From assembly GCA_032158295.1 (NCBI GenBank), contig CM063246.1, forward strand, positions 13,145,608 through 13,209,607: a stretch of DNA of 64,000 bases. Direction: 5' to 3'. Below, one piece after another: positions 1 to 12,800 of the stretch (the stretch's first letter is position 1; every line of letters begins with the position of its first letter). Source of the stretch: Pycnopodia helianthoides (taxonomy: Eukaryota > Echinodermata > Asteroidea > Forcipulatida > Asteriidae). Both the position numbers and the translations under genes were made by a program. The notes beneath the pieces are model-generated. The model was given only the letters and a program-made list of their open reading frames with translations, was not told the origin of the DNA and did no database searches.

Positions 1-451
1 CAATGTTGCTATCCTTCTTCATGCAGAGTGTGATGAGTACAGATCGTGGTGTCACCATGTTAAAGACATTATGCCCCATGTAGTGCTCTAGAAGTACTGT
101 GAAGCTAGTATTATTCTTGCCAGTAACAATTTGCCTTTGACTGGGTTGTTTTAAAGGCACCTGGCAGTGGTATTTTGTAAAAACAAAGCTTTTGTCATTA
201 ACATATGTATTTTGATGAGTGGAATGTGAATAAACAGTTAACTAAGGTTAAAAAAAAAAGTTTTTATTTTAATTACAAATTTAAGAGTAGGCCCCCCTTT
301 ACCTTGACAAATGGTGGCGCTGTTCGTGACGTCAATCAAGGCACGATATTTGAAGAGAAAAAATGTAGTCTGGCCCCGTACATTACGTCTGGGTACCTGC
401 GTATGATGCGTATGCGGACGTCACCCACAGTATACATGTACTAGCTAGCGT

Positions 452-1250
452 CGGTCCTACTACTTGCCGTCATCTCGCCGTCAACTCATTTTTGTACCGT
501 CAACTCATTAAATTTACATCAAAAATTTATAAATGGGGCATGGAAGTGTTAAGTCTGGGCAAAACTACATATTCCTTATGGTTTTCGGTACAATTTCATT
601 TACAAAAAAGATTTTGTGTGATAAATAAATAGTATAAACGCAGCGTTAGCCGTTGGCCGCAATCTTTCCTTTTCACGGGGCTTGGACTGTACCATTCATG
701 GTATGGGTGTGCAGAGAAATGCAAGTATCAAGCTATGGTCAGGGAGCTCTTATTCTTAACATTAATTCATTGGAACGGGGCCCGGCCCGGCCCACATTTT
801 TTCCCCTGCATTTACCAATGAAAAGCATTTTAATGTACATTGTACAGAGGGAAAAAATTACGCGTAAAATAGATTTATTTCTTACGAACGCCCTCTATTG
901 GTGTATGTGTGATATTATCGCCCCTTTAGCATAATGGTATGGTCCACGCAAGGTAACATGGGTGCTGATTCGTGGTTGTACGTAGAAAACAATATTCGTG
1001 CACTTGACATGGCACATTTCAGACGTCTACAACCTTATTCTGTTACATCAAATATCGTTTTGACCAATATTAAAGGTTCCATGCCACCTATAATGGATTA
1101 GAACATGTTTTGGGTGAGTTGGCGGCGAGTTGACGGCGAGTTGACGGCGTGTTGACGGCGAGTTGGCGGCGAGTTGGCGGCGAGTTGGCGGCGAGTTGGC
1201 GGCGAGTTGACGGCGAGTTGACGGCGTGTTGACGGCAAGTAGTAGGACCC
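452..1250. mobile_element. Non-autonomous DNA transposon with 8-bp target duplication
   Basis: Inverted ends: GGTCCTACTACTTGCCGTCA at the left and its complement at the right, flanked by identical GCTAGCGT (444-451 and 1251-1258), an 8-bp target site duplication. The right end has an 11-bp subterminal array. No transposase frame inside. An 8-bp duplication fits hAT or related superfamilies (family knowledge). Confidence 0.75.
1116..1240. repeat. 11-bp minisatellite, GAGTTGRCGGC
   Basis: About eleven copies of GAGTTGGCGGC or GAGTTGACGGC, with two GTGTTGACGGC variants, forming the right subterminal region of the transposon at 452-1250. A shorter inverted version lies at its left end (471-507). 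Confidence 0.85.
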
Positions 1251-1258
1251 GCTAGCGT

Positions 1259-1603
1259 ATACTAGCTGGCTTCAGCGCGGTCTCAGTCGCCAACCGAGGA
1301 ATTCATACATGGCACATCACAACAAATTTAGCCACGATCTTATTTCAAGAAATGATATCCAAATACGTACGTTGAAACTTGAATGCCTAGTACTTTTTAC
1401 AAAAGCTATTTTAATTATAACTAGGTGACTTTTTATTGACCGAATGGACTGTAAAACCGTTAGCCTAAAAATACGGTCGCGGAGCAGACTGCATGCAGAG
1501 GAAGGCTGCTGTGCGGACGGTCCACTCGGATACCATGCACGGTGAATCGCACGCAGTGCCAACAAAAAATCGTTACGCTTGACGCAAGCTAAAAACATGC
1601 CCC
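1259..1603. other. No gene recognised
   Basis: Spacer between the 8-bp-TSD transposon and the THAP exon. Nothing supported. Confidence 0.4.
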
Positions 1604-1942
1604 TCAAAGTTCAAACTTACCCGAATTTTTTTCACGTTTGGCAAATGCTCCTCTAGGTTTGTTACGTTTTTCATGTAGCTTCTTCGACTTCCCAGTAGCT
1701 GGAAAAATGGTAGGGATGGCTTCATGTTTTAGATCAACTTTTCTCTTCATGTCATGTGTGGTATATTCCGGATTCGAAGCACGACGGCTCAAAGTGTTCG
1801 CTGCCAAAGCGCCGAAAACGACGTCGGACCGGACCGCTTTGCCCTTGTACCGCCTATAACCGGGATCTGCAGGAAACAGATTTAGACTGACCCCATCTTT
1901 AGTTGTTTTACTGCATACAGCAGCAATACAGCTGGTCGGCAT
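1604..1942 (-). pseudogene. THAP-type zinc-finger exon, frameshifted
   Basis: Minus strand ATG at 1942 opens MPTSCIAAVCSKTTKDGVSL, the C-x4-C start typical of THAP DNA-binding domains, then NLFPADP. The second zinc half (SEHFEPSCFE) is present but in a different frame: one extra G in TTTGGCAGC hides the expected LCSEHF. The sequence then returns to frame for KHEAIPTIFP, the usual THAP end. A GTAAGT donor follows at about 1619, so this looks like a first coding exon of a THAP gene or of a THAP-bearing transposase. With two compensating shifts the ORF stays open but the C2CH finger is broken. The indels sit in short homopolymers, so sequencing error is possible. No downstream exon was recognised. 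Confidence 0.6.
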
Positions 1943-4789
1943 TGCCGGAAAAATGCAAGAAAAAAAAACTTGTTTTCGAAACGTACAAGCTCACTACTTG
2001 AACCTACTTGCGCATGTGTTTACAACGTAAATGCAGGCAAACTGGAAGGGGGGGGGGGCGATTTTCGATCGAGGCGAAGTCTGCCTTGATTGACGTCACA
2101 AAAGAGGATGGGCGGAGTCAACCCCCGAACAACTTCATCAATTTTTTAACACATAAATCCTCACAAACAATTACTAAAAAACATTGTTTTATAGTTAATA
2201 TACATATACTCTTATGTTTCAAAAAAACCATATATATTTTCAGGTGACTTTAAGAGAAATTACGAGATTCTTCAATCCGAATTCAAGAAATACTTTTGGG
2301 AAGTTAATGATGGAAATCAAGTTATGCTTGTAATATAAAATGGTATCATCTACCGTATGAGATGAACTTTTAGATGCCCTGATCAAAATAGTCCTGCTTC
2401 GCAAAGTCTGGGTATAAATTGTCCAGTCTTATAATGAGAATGTATTATGAAATTAATCATTTTCTATTTAGTTTTGCAAGTTACAATAAAATCCACAGAG
2501 AAGGGCAATATTTCCAACCATTAATAATGTTTGTTCCTTGGGCAGATTAATAGAAACTCGGTACTTCCATGGACTACTTCGCAAATACTCAGTACGCGCG
2601 CGTTAGCCGTGGAATGGGATGTATTCTGGTCTAACTAACAACCAAACTTTATCTCTAAGTAGACCAGCGTGCACCTTGTTTAGCGGCTAACACGCGTGTA
2701 CCGAGTATTTGCGAAGAAGTCTTTTGACCCCTTGCACGCGACGTGCAGCGCACTATTCCTGTCCACCATTTTGGGAGTCACAAACAGCCTACCTACAATG
2801 GGCAGCGCGCCGAGATACCTCTTGTCACAGCCTCGTTCCCAGGTGTAATCGATCTCATTGTTGGTTTTCAGGCATATCCCTACCAGGGGTTAGTGACAGA
2901 GCAGCCTTGCTACCATGTATAGTAGGGGTTAGTGACGAGAGGTATCGATACTGCGTGCTGCCCGTGGTAGCGAGGCTGCTCTTGTCACAGGTAGGGGGGT
3001 GTACTGAAAAACGACCCTGATTGGCTCCCGGTAGTGACTGATTTTCATGCCCGCTCGTTAAAAACTGTTGAGCGCTTGTATGTCGCTCGTAGGCAGGTGT
3101 CAAAATGCAGGTATTTTGACGCGGTCCCCTTTCAAATGTTTCGTGTTTTTACGCGGTCACCCTACCTAAACTGCTTACAGAAAGGAAATGTCTCAAGATA
3201 ATTAAATTAACCAATACCAAGGGCTATGCGCAAAAAAAATGTATGCTAAAAAAATAATGCAAACGGCGCGCGGCACAATCGATCACCCCTGGGAACTAGG
3301 TCAGTATACAAAGGAATTGACACCCAAAATGGTGGAAATGGTAGATGCGCATTTTGCGGACGTAGTACGTTCTGCGTCGTGCAATGGAAAGGGGAACGCG
3401 TGTACGCGCTGCGCACAACTCTCGGCCAATAATAGCTCTTCATTGACCTCAGTGAGGGGACTGTTTTGGACTTGTGATATCATATACAAGGGGTCCAAAG
3501 GATCGTATACTCTAAAGCCCGGTTCATACTTCACGCAAATTGCGAAAGCAAAGTAAAATTACCATTCGTCACAATTTAAAAACAGCGTGTACTTGATTGT
3601 TTGCATCTTATTCGCTTTGCATTCACTTTTACGTGATCCGGTCAGAAGCCAGGCCCAATGAGAGACGTCGTTGTACCTTGCTGGTGTCACTAGACTGGAT
3701 ACCATTGGAAAAACACCAAATGATACGTCCCAGAAAGATTAAATTAAAGAGGGAAAAAAGCACACAAAACAAAAACAAAGCAATTGTAAGATAGTTATTT
3801 AATCTGGTTCTTAACAATCGAAGCAGATCGAAACAACAAGGTAGTCATGATTTTAGCAAGACTACAGGCTGAATACACGTTGCTATAATGGCTCAAATTA
3901 TCTTAATTTAGCTCATTTTGCTAAAAAGTGGACATTATCCAGTTGCTGACATTTCCTCATTGGTCGTAATAGTACCATTAATAGTACCATCGTAATAGTA
4001 CCAATCGGAAGCCGATTTCCAGTTTGAAGTTAAATATTTGTTACGAAACCGAGGGTGAAGTGAAATGAACTGGCAGGCCCCTTCGTCGTATCATCACTTT
4101 AATTACACTACTGGTAAACCTTTTGTCGTAGGCTTTTGTTTGATAGTGCTCTCACCTATTGATGCTGTGACTCTTGGCCTGTTTATACAAACCTATTATT
4201 TATGTTTCCAAACTTAATTGCTTATTCATACCATTCTTAGTGAAATTGTCAATAAATGAAACACTCACAATTCTGAAGAACACAAATGGTTTTTAAAGCA
4301 ACAATAATAGACCATCGAAAAAAAAAGGTTCTTATGCAAGCTATTAAGTCAAACTCAATCCCTCATCTTAAAAAATTTACCACTTTCCATCACAGTTGTG
4401 CATTTTTAATCTAACGCATAAATTATCTTAGCCTAAGTGCAGGAGTTGGTGTTTAAAGGGTGACCCGACATCCTTATTGTGAGTGCAAAGTTATACTTCA
4501 AGGTTGTGTGTTGGCTGCATAAAATAACTTATATATATAAATAGTCACAAGTCGTAATTATTGTGCGGTGTAGGCCAACTTGCCAATGGCAGAAAAAAGG
4601 GAAAAAAAGATAAATGTCTTTTTTAAAACGCTACAGAAATAGACCGTTTACGCACAGCGCCTGGTAAACATAGGAGGCCTAATGTGCCGCTTGATCAAGT
4701 GCCCGTGTTACACGGCATACTGGTTGAACAAAATTGAGTCGCGTAAAATAAGCTCAGTTTCAAATATTCATGAACACATTTTTTTCTTA
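1943..4789. other. Spacer, no gene recognised
   Basis: Low-coding sequence. It holds a G-run (2046-2058), short inverted pieces around GTAGGGGTTAGTGACAGA (2880-2990), and the motif GCCCGGTTCATACTTC near 3518, a terminal sequence seen in some animal MITEs, without a visible partner end. No supported frame with family features. Confidence 0.3.
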
Positions 4790-4925
4790 AAATTTAAATT
4801 TGGCAACGGCAAAATTTGATTGTTTCTTTTAGGAACCGTTCTTCTCCATTCCGGGAAGACCTTTGGTGTCTGTTTTAGTCTATTTGTAGCCCAAAAAGCC
4901 CAACAAAGCCGGCGTGTCCTTAAAA
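4790..4925 (-). mobile_element. Fragment of the TTAA element found whole at 42513
   Basis: On the minus strand this reads the first ~130 bp of the 42513-43477 element, from TTAAGGACACGCCGGCTT through the stretch GGGCTACAAATAGACTAAAA. The other end is missing. Confidence 0.6.
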
Positions 4926-5214
4926 GAGTGGTTCTAAAATGCTCTGAAATATTGGTATTTGTATTTTCCCAACAGATGGAGTCCACAAGAAATAGAAAAC
5001 ATTTATTATGAGTCCTTACTTATAACTATAACATTTCAATATTATCAAGTGTAAATCTGTAAGTTATGGCTTATATTTCAGTATTCGTTCGGATGAAATA
5101 ACAGATTCGCCGACAGAAATGCGCCAAATGAGCCATTTTGTCATCTCCCTGTACCGCATGTGTTTCTATTTTTCTGAACACGCGGCTGGCCGTTCCGCGA
5201 TTACGCGGCTGGCT

Positions 5215-5510
5215 ATTTCGGGCCTAACAAACGTAAGGCGAGATTGAAAACCAAACGCGAGATTGAAAACCTTAGGCGAAATTGAAAAACGTAAGGCGAG
5301 ATTGAAAACCTAGGGCGAGATTGATGACGTAAGGCGAGATGGAAAACCCAACGAGAGATTAAAACGCAAGGCGAGATTGAAAAACGTAAGGCGAGATTGA
5401 AAAACGTAAGGCGAGATTGAAAACATAACGTAAGATTCGGTAACACGAGATGCGATATTGAAAACCTAACGCGAGATTCGATAACGCGAGATGCGAGATG
5501 GCAGATATAG
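5215..5510. repeat. About 20-22-bp tandem repeat, CGTAAGGCGAGATTGAAAAC
   Basis: About a dozen degenerate copies. Minus-strand open frames across it (periodic FSISPYVF) come from the repeat, not from a gene. Confidence 0.8.
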
Positions 5511-5699
5511 TGTGTTGACACACAGCCACTGGCTTCAATTGCCTGTCACACATTGCATTAAATCTTTGGTAGAATTTAGTAGCCAATCGAATAACTATAA
5601 CTTCGGGACCGCTCGCTCACGTTCGGGAATGATCGGCCATAAAAATGGTCTATAACCCCTAGTCATCTCCCATTCATTATGAAAGACGCATGTGTTGTG

Positions 5700-5717
5700 T
5701 ATAAACTGATGACGTCA
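5700..5717 (+). promoter_or_regulatory. TATA box plus CRE, unit 1 first copy
   Basis: TATAAA (5700-5705) followed at once by a perfect palindromic CRE TGACGTCA (5710-5717). Lies in the first copy of the 809-bp duplication, about 1 kb before the gene 1 signal exon. Confidence 0.4.
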
Positions 5718-6023
5718 TGCTTACGAAATTTCAATGCAGTCCCCAGAGGTGGATCACACGTGATGTTCCCCTCTCCCAGTAGTGTGTTCGTCTACATTCC
5801 TGATGATGCATGCAGAAGGTTTTTGGAGCCATCTGATCTCTGTGTCTTCTCGCTGCTACCACGGATTACGAACTCCCTGTCGGTGAATACTTTTACCAAT
5901 AAATGACAATTTGATTCGCCGACAGAAATGCGCCAAATGAGCCATTTTGTCATCTCCCTGTACCGCATGTGTTCTATTTTTCTGAACACGCGGCTGGCCG
6001 TTCCGCGATTACGCGGCTGGCTA

Positions 6024-6316
6024 TTTCGGGCCTAACAAACGTAAGGCGAGATTGAAAACCAAACGCGAGATTGAAAACCTTAGGCGAAATGAAAAACGTA
6101 AGGCGAGATTGAAAACCTAGGGCGAGATTGATGACGTAAGGCGAGATGGAAAACCCAACGAGAGATTAAAACGCAAGGCGAGATTGAAAAACGTAAGGCG
6201 AGATTGAAAAACGTAAGGCGAGATTGAAAACATAACGTAAGATTCGGTAACACGAGATGCGATATTGAAAACCTAACGCGAGATTCGATAACGCGAGATG
6301 CGAGATGGCAGATATA
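6024..6316. repeat. About 20-22-bp tandem repeat, second array
   Basis: Same array as 5215-5510 within the second duplication copy. Confidence 0.8.
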
Positions 6317-6505
6317 GTGTGTTGACACACAGCCACTGGCTTCAATTGCCTGTCACACATTGCATTAAATCTTTGGTAGAATTTAGTAGCCAATCGAATA
6401 ACTATAACTTCGGGACCGCTCGCTCACGTTCGGGAATGATCGGCCATAAAAATGGTCTATAACCCTAGTCATCTCCCATTCATTATGAAAGACGCATGTG
6501 TTGTG

Positions 6506-6523
6506 TATAAACTGATGACGTCA
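6506..6523 (+). promoter_or_regulatory. TATA box plus CRE upstream of gene 1
   Basis: TATAAA (6506-6511) and TGACGTCA (6516-6523), about 250 bp before the gene 1 ATG. The pair is conserved at the same distance in units 2 and 3. CRE sites bind CREB/ATF factors (family knowledge). The several ATGs between here and the signal ATG leave it open whether this is the core promoter or an intronic element. Confidence 0.45.
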
Positions 6524-6729
6524 TGCTTACGAAATTTCAATGCAGTCCCAGAGGTGGATCACACGTGATGTTCCCCTCTCCCAGTAGTGTGTTCGTCTAC
6601 ATTCCTGATGATGCATGCAGAAGGTTTTTGGAGCCATCTGATCTCTGTGTCTTCTCGCTGCTACCACGGGATTACGAACTCCCTGTCGGTGAATACTTTT
6701 ACCAATAAATGACAATTTGTTTTTATCAG

Positions 6730-6824
6730 CAGGCTGGTTCTTCAGACACAAGTTAGTTGGAAAATGTTCACTGGGAATCATTTCATCCGTGTGTTGCCGT
6801 CGCCTGTGCTGGTTTTACTTACAG
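6730..6824 (+). CDS. Gene 1 signal-peptide exon (coding from 6764)
   Basis: ATG at 6764 opens MFTGNHFIRVLP followed by the hydrophobic run VLVLLT, a typical secretory signal core, and the exon ends at a perfect GTAAGT donor (6825) in phase 1. The exon-2 acceptor supplies CA, making Ala, so the join reads VLLTA-YICTVEC. An acceptor (TTGTTTTTATCAG) lies at 6729, so a non-coding exon may precede it. The same exon occurs in all four units. Confidence 0.72.
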
Positions 6825-9800
6825 GTAAGTCACTGGAAAATTACTTTATATTTACTTTCATACAAGAGCTACATTTTCTTACGTCGTCAGTGTAATTGCA
6901 TTATATTTGACACAGCCTGTCTGATGTTTTTGTGCACTATTGGTGTGTATACCTTCGTCGCTTTCTACTTTAGCCTATTTTTGAACCATTTTTTATAGTC
7001 GTAAAACGCATCGAGGGATCTGTGATGCACAATGCGTTGTAATGCTGTTATTAACTATAAAAGACTTTATTATTATAAATATTGTGTTATCAGAGAACGA
7101 AAAGCAAGAACAATCGATTACGGTGCTAGTTATGCTTAGTATCGACCATGCACGCCCTTTTACCTGTTTTGTATTGCAGACTTTTGCCCTTTGCCTCTAC
7201 ACCAATCAAGGCAAACACTGGCTAAGTAGCATTTCGCTTCCAATGCAATCATGAATATCGGAAATTAATTAGTCGCTAAAGGAAGGTTTCGAAGGATATA
7301 AGTAGGCTGGATTTTAAGTATGTCTGATGTTTTTGTGTATTATTGGTTTGTATACCTTCGTCGCTTTCTACTTTAGCCTATCTTTGAACCATTTTTTATA
7401 GTCGTAAAACGCACCGAGGGATTTGTGATTCACAGTGTGCTGTAATGCTGTTATTGACTATAAATGACTTTATCATTATAAACCATTGCTTCATTGTGTT
7501 ATAAGAGAATGAAAATCGAGAACAAAAAATAGCACGTCAGGTTTTAAAAGCACTTATTGGAAATGCTAATTGGTTGAAATTTGACCACATCCTACGAACC
7601 GTTTTGATGGTACTCGTACTCGTACTCGGCTAGCAAAGTACCCGTACTCACAAAGTCCACACTCGATACTCTACTGAAAATGTAGTCGGACTCTGATTTT
7701 AAAATACCACCTCCCTTCAATGCAAGGAATAAGGGAGGAAACTACTGGAAAAAGAGTGAAAATTAGGGTTTCTTAATTTGATGTAATCTTGTTTAAAAGA
7801 CATCATAACAAGCACACAATGTCACATAGAAAGGAAAAAAACCCAGTTATGTATACATCATTCTGCAGTCTTCTATTACTCGTACTGGTATTCGTGCTTG
7901 GAGATCCAAGTACTCGATACTCGGCAGTTAAACTCGGTATTCGGATATCATAATACTCGGTACTCAGACACAAGTACTCGTACTCGAGTATTCCCCACTC
8001 TGGTCCTTAGCAGTACTTAATACACGACTGATTGCTCTGATGGAACTATGGATGGTGGGTTAATCAAGGCAAACACTGGCTAAGCAGCATTTTGTTGCCA
8101 ATACAATCATGAATATTGGAAATTAGTTAGTCGCTCAAGGAAGGTTTCGAAGGATATAAGTAGGCTGGATTTTTAGATCGTATCTGTTTCTGGCACTACT
8201 CTTTTTCCTCTCACATATGCCAAGGAACGACTTTTCAGTGGCGTAACTAAAAGGGGAGGGGGGGGGGTTCTCTCTGCAAGTGGCCCCATTTGAAATTTGG
8301 AGTTTACAAATTGAAAATTACCAGAATAAAACGCGAATGATATTAAGAGAGAGGTATTTTTCCCCATTTTCACAAGGACTCCATCTATTCATAAATGGGT
8401 GCGTCTCATATATGAATTCTACCTTTGAGCTCCTGTTTAATGAGCCTTTGCTATAGCCTCCGGTTTTAAGAGTACTATTCGTAATGGAAGAGTCATATTA
8501 TTAGTAATTTGTTGCTTAATAGTGCCATAACTATTGCTGCAACGTGTGCTATGTAGTTCGGGTCTTTTTATTGAGTGTCATCAGTGTTTGATCGGAGTGG
8601 AATAATGGTGAGTAATACCATGGTCATAATACCATGATGCATTTCTTCCATTTGAAACCAGGGCCAGATATAGAGCTCCTTGAGCAGAGAACAATGCTTA
8701 ACAATATTGTCTGCTAAGCAGAAATGAGCAGGATTCCATTCACAAATTGTGCATGTGACACGGTAATTTGGCTGGTAACCCGTTATTCTGGTAAGCATAA
8801 TTTTGTTGTGCTTCGCTACTTTCTGTGCTTAAGCAACTCTATGAAATTGGGCATAAGAACCACTGAGGCTAATCGGGAAAAACTAGTCTGGTCTCGGTGT
8901 TTGCCGACTGCAGCATCGTGTTAATCCTATTCAACGACTGTGGGTATTACTGCAGATAAAACGCTTAAATTCCCTTTATCAATGAAAGTGTAAACCTTTC
9001 TATTGTTGAGAAACAAACCGCGCTGGTTGGCATGGACAACAGAATGTTAGAAAAACATTCAATCATGGTATAAGATGTTGTGACCAAATTCAACCCAAAC
9101 ATTGTTATTCGTTATTAATAAACACCTTGGAGAGTTTATGCACTCCGATTGGCTGAAGACGTGGGGGTGTATTGACGTGATATAAAGACCGGCTCAGTGA
9201 ACTAGCGAATAAATGGCCCCTAAACAAGCACATTGTTGTGTAAAATCATATGCACTGTGTATCAAATCAACTCATTTCTTTGTGCGTACTTTTAATTTTT
9301 TTATTTTGAGCCGGACGGATGGTGCCGTGTGCAGATACCACGCGTAGGCGTGAACGCGCAGAAAATGTACCAATTTAAGGTAGCCGGTACGCGCATGAAA
9401 CCAACTTATAAATGCAAAGTCATAGTCTGGTTCTTGAAAATATGTATAAACATATGTATATGTATATGTATAAACAGTTAATAATGTGTTTGCCCTTGAA
9501 CATGAGTAGAACATTTCTAAAAATAACGTCGAAAGAAAAAGCACAAATTCCGACGATTTTTACTGTTTTTTTCGTTATATGTCGTCTTCGGCTCGGTCCA
9601 TTAACAGTGGCCAGCCACCAACCCGGTCATTACACGCAGTGAAGACCGGCTCCTTGCACTGTAATTTCCTAATTATCATGCTTGTTGTTGTATTACAACA
9701 GTGCACGCAATATGTGTTTATTATTTATGCTGTCTTTATAATGATGTATGCTGTGAATTGCCGAAACTGTCATTTGAAGCGGCCTTCAGTTATACCACAA

Positions 9801-12800
9801 TTTTGGATTTATATTTTCAGTAAAAACCGACACAGCTGTTTGCGTCAAAGCTTGGTTTATGGCAGCAAGGTCACAAAGCTGGTCTCGCTTTTGAATAAAG
9901 TGCCAAATGTATCAAAAGCTATACAAGACGGCCTAGACGTTATTGTATGTTATGACATGAGATTCGAACAGATGTAATTTGTTAAAACTTAGATCTGTGT
10001 ACACCGGAATGAAATATCAAAATTGGGTCTTAAAAACTACACAAAGATTGTGGCTCTGTGACATGTGGTTCAGCAGTTATGAACTTTTAAATAATGAAAT
10101 TTGAATTAACGTAATAAGATACCTGATGACGTCACAATGTTGAAAATATGTATTTCATAGTAAGTTTTGTATATTCTACAAGATGGTATAACACTCATCA
10201 CAATGTAATGCCTTCGAGTGAAAACCCTAAAAAAACAAAAACAAAGATGTTGCCTTTTGATGTAGATTTTACATACGTCGAAAGAGGGCACTGTAACATA
10301 TGGTGACGTAATAATGTTTAGCTGTTGAAAGCTTGGGTCTCATTTTAAAGGCGCTGGGCCGTCATCACAAGAAACATTCAAGGCATGCCCTGAAAATACA
10401 CTATTGGCAATTAAGTAATAATCATATTCTACTAGGAATGTTTACATTTTACTTTTCCCCATAGTCCTACACCTAGACCTATACACGAATAGGATGACCC
10501 TTGTGTAGCAATTTATTAATTTTCTGATGGGATAATTCACTGCATGCACTAACTTTTTTGTAAATCACCGAGAGGTGTTCACTAAGAGGTGAACTAATAA
10601 GAAGTGTGTTTGGATCATATATACTATTCGTATCACTCATGTAGGCAAGCCGAACGAGTTTATTGTTTATCCATCAGTCTACTTTAACGTCGACAGTATT
10701 TCATAAGTATAAGCTGCATATATAATGTGCGTTTCAAATACTGCGCACCAGTGTATCGTTGCACTGCGTGTCCCGCGCTAAGGGCTAGCTGCATGCACAA
10801 TGAGCTTTTCAAACTCCATGAAAACAAAATGCGTTTCGACGGATGGCCGAAACACCCGCAAATAAAATAGCATAAAAATAAATAATAATCTGGATGAAAA
10901 TAAAGACATGCCTCTGATCATTCAATCATATCAGTTTTTAGACTTGTCACGTAATAAACCAGAAGGAAACGGACTGGGTAAATAATTTTGGGTAAAAAAA
11001 AACAAAAAAAAAACTAGACACCTTTTGTACAATAAGTGACTCCGGCAATAAGAAATTACGATTCACTGTAGTTCATTGCTAATATGACTGTAGATTTTAC
11101 CACTTGGCTCCTCGGCGACTGAAATGAAAATTGATGCAAAGTTAATTATAATATGTGAATGGTAATGACAGTAGGATGAATGTTTCTCAGATTTCTGAGG
11201 GTTGGTGTCCGTTCGCGAATGCTTCGGCCAGAGAAGCCGTTGGTACCCGCTTTCACCTTGCTAAGCGTGGATGGATTCGACGTTCGTGAGAAAATACCAG
11301 CACCAAGCTCATTTGTAACAAACAAAAATTGTTCTTTCATCATGATGATAATGTCAAAAACTATTGACTAAACAATTAATTAGTGAGAGCATTTGATGCC
11401 TTCAAAAAACAATTGTGTTTATCCTTATACTTCTGAAATTGAAATATGTTAGATCTGTTATTCAGTGACAATATCAACGAAATGGACGATAATTGTACGT
11501 AAATAACAAGCCTTGGTTATCTTTTGAAATTTGAACCAAGATTATATAGTAATTCAGTGCATAAGTCTTGAAAAGTGAAAAACTTTTCAGCAAACCCGGG
11601 CTGTGCAGAACGATGAGGACAGGGGTCGAAAATACTCAGACGGAAGGTCTTCGGACAATGATGGAGTAAGCATTAGGTAGACTTGGTACCCTGTGGTCAC
11701 GTTCAATTATGTAAGGAGGGGCCAGACCTTCTGAGTTGTTCATTTATTTCTGAGTAGTTCGTTTATAGGAGTTGTTCGTTTTGCGCTATTGTGTTGTATA
11801 GCGCACGCAGTGGATTCCTTGCTCACGGTGTTTTCGCATTTTGCTCTGCACTGTAAAAGCCCCCTTTTTATAAATAATTATTTAAATAGTTTCTACACGC
11901 AGCATTATTATTATTTTTTTTTTATTGTGAAATACTTGTGTAATGTTGAGTTACTTTTGTATATTTTGTCTGAATTCATTAACCTATTACATTGCGAACT
12001 ATTTTATTTTATTTCAATAATTTAGTTTATACATTTAGCTTTCGCTTGTATTTTTTAAAATTTTATATAGTCTTTAAAAAAATAAGTTTTTGTACGTATC
12101 TATGTTTTTCATATTTTTTTGTTGCATTTAAAAAAAATAGTTCTTTTAATGTGTGTGATTTAATGTTTGTGATTTTGTTTTGTTTTTGTGTTTTCTGTTT
12201 TTTCTTTTTTTGCCCAATGGCCGCTCACACTGGCGCCATTTCCGCAAGCAAATGTTTTGGTGTATCATTGATAGCAATGGCCACTGTCTGCACTATTGTT
12301 GCATCGAAAGAGTTGCTTCCTAAAATGGCGTCCAGTGCACGTTTTACTTTGAAGCCCAAGTTCCCAATCTTGCGCCTTCGGGGTGCAGCCTACTTAATAG
12401 TGTTAAAACAGAGCGTCGGCCTCATTAATGTTTTGTAGGCCCTCAATATATTCTATAGTAGACTGATTTTAAACCTGTCGCCCAATTGTGACCTGGGGTT
12501 GTTGGCTTTCAACTTGAGGTATTGTGGGTGACATAGGGCCTGAAAGAATTGTCGTATTTGCCGAGAGATGTAGGGAAATTCTTTCAAGATTGATGCTTGG
12601 ACGTTTGGAAATTTACACAGGTGCAGGGGCGTTTTTATTGGAAGGGATAATAACTCGACGGGCCTTTGGAATCCCTATACCAAATTTAACAGAGGAAGAA
12701 AGTTCAAGAGTCAATGTATAATTTTCGCTTTACTGTAAAATGTTATGAGACTTCTAAGTATTTGAAGAGTATTTTCGAATATTTATCATATTGCATTGTA

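Larger units (their letters stand above)
5104..5912 (+). repeat. 809-bp direct duplication, copy 1
   Basis: From GATTCGCCGACAG to CAATAAATGACAATTT. Nearly identical to 5913-6719; the only differences I find are five one-base length changes in homopolymers. The right third (from about 5690) matches the upstream region of units 2-4. Confidence 0.9.
5913..6719 (+). repeat. 807-bp direct duplication, copy 2
   Basis: Second copy of 5104-5912, running directly into the gene 1 signal-exon region. Confidence 0.9.

Noticed and set aside
3239..3556. 105-residue plus-strand frame
   Set aside because: Runs into a MITE-like terminal motif (GCCCGGTTCATACTTC); no domain recognised.
5215..5510. CRISPR-like array
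   Set aside because: Units are contiguous and degenerate with no unique spacers; the genome is eukaryotic.
5213..6393. Minus-strand frames rich in FSISPYVF
   Set aside because: Product of the 20-22-bp tandem repeat; no conserved gene features.
7087..7130. Micro-exon ENEKQEQ in intron 1
   Set aside because: Acceptor-like TTATCAG is present in several units but no shared donor, and the length would break the phase between signal and repeat exons.
9579..9977. 132-residue plus-strand frame with hydrophobic segment
   Set aside because: Overlaps the spacer repeat; not conserved in its other copies.
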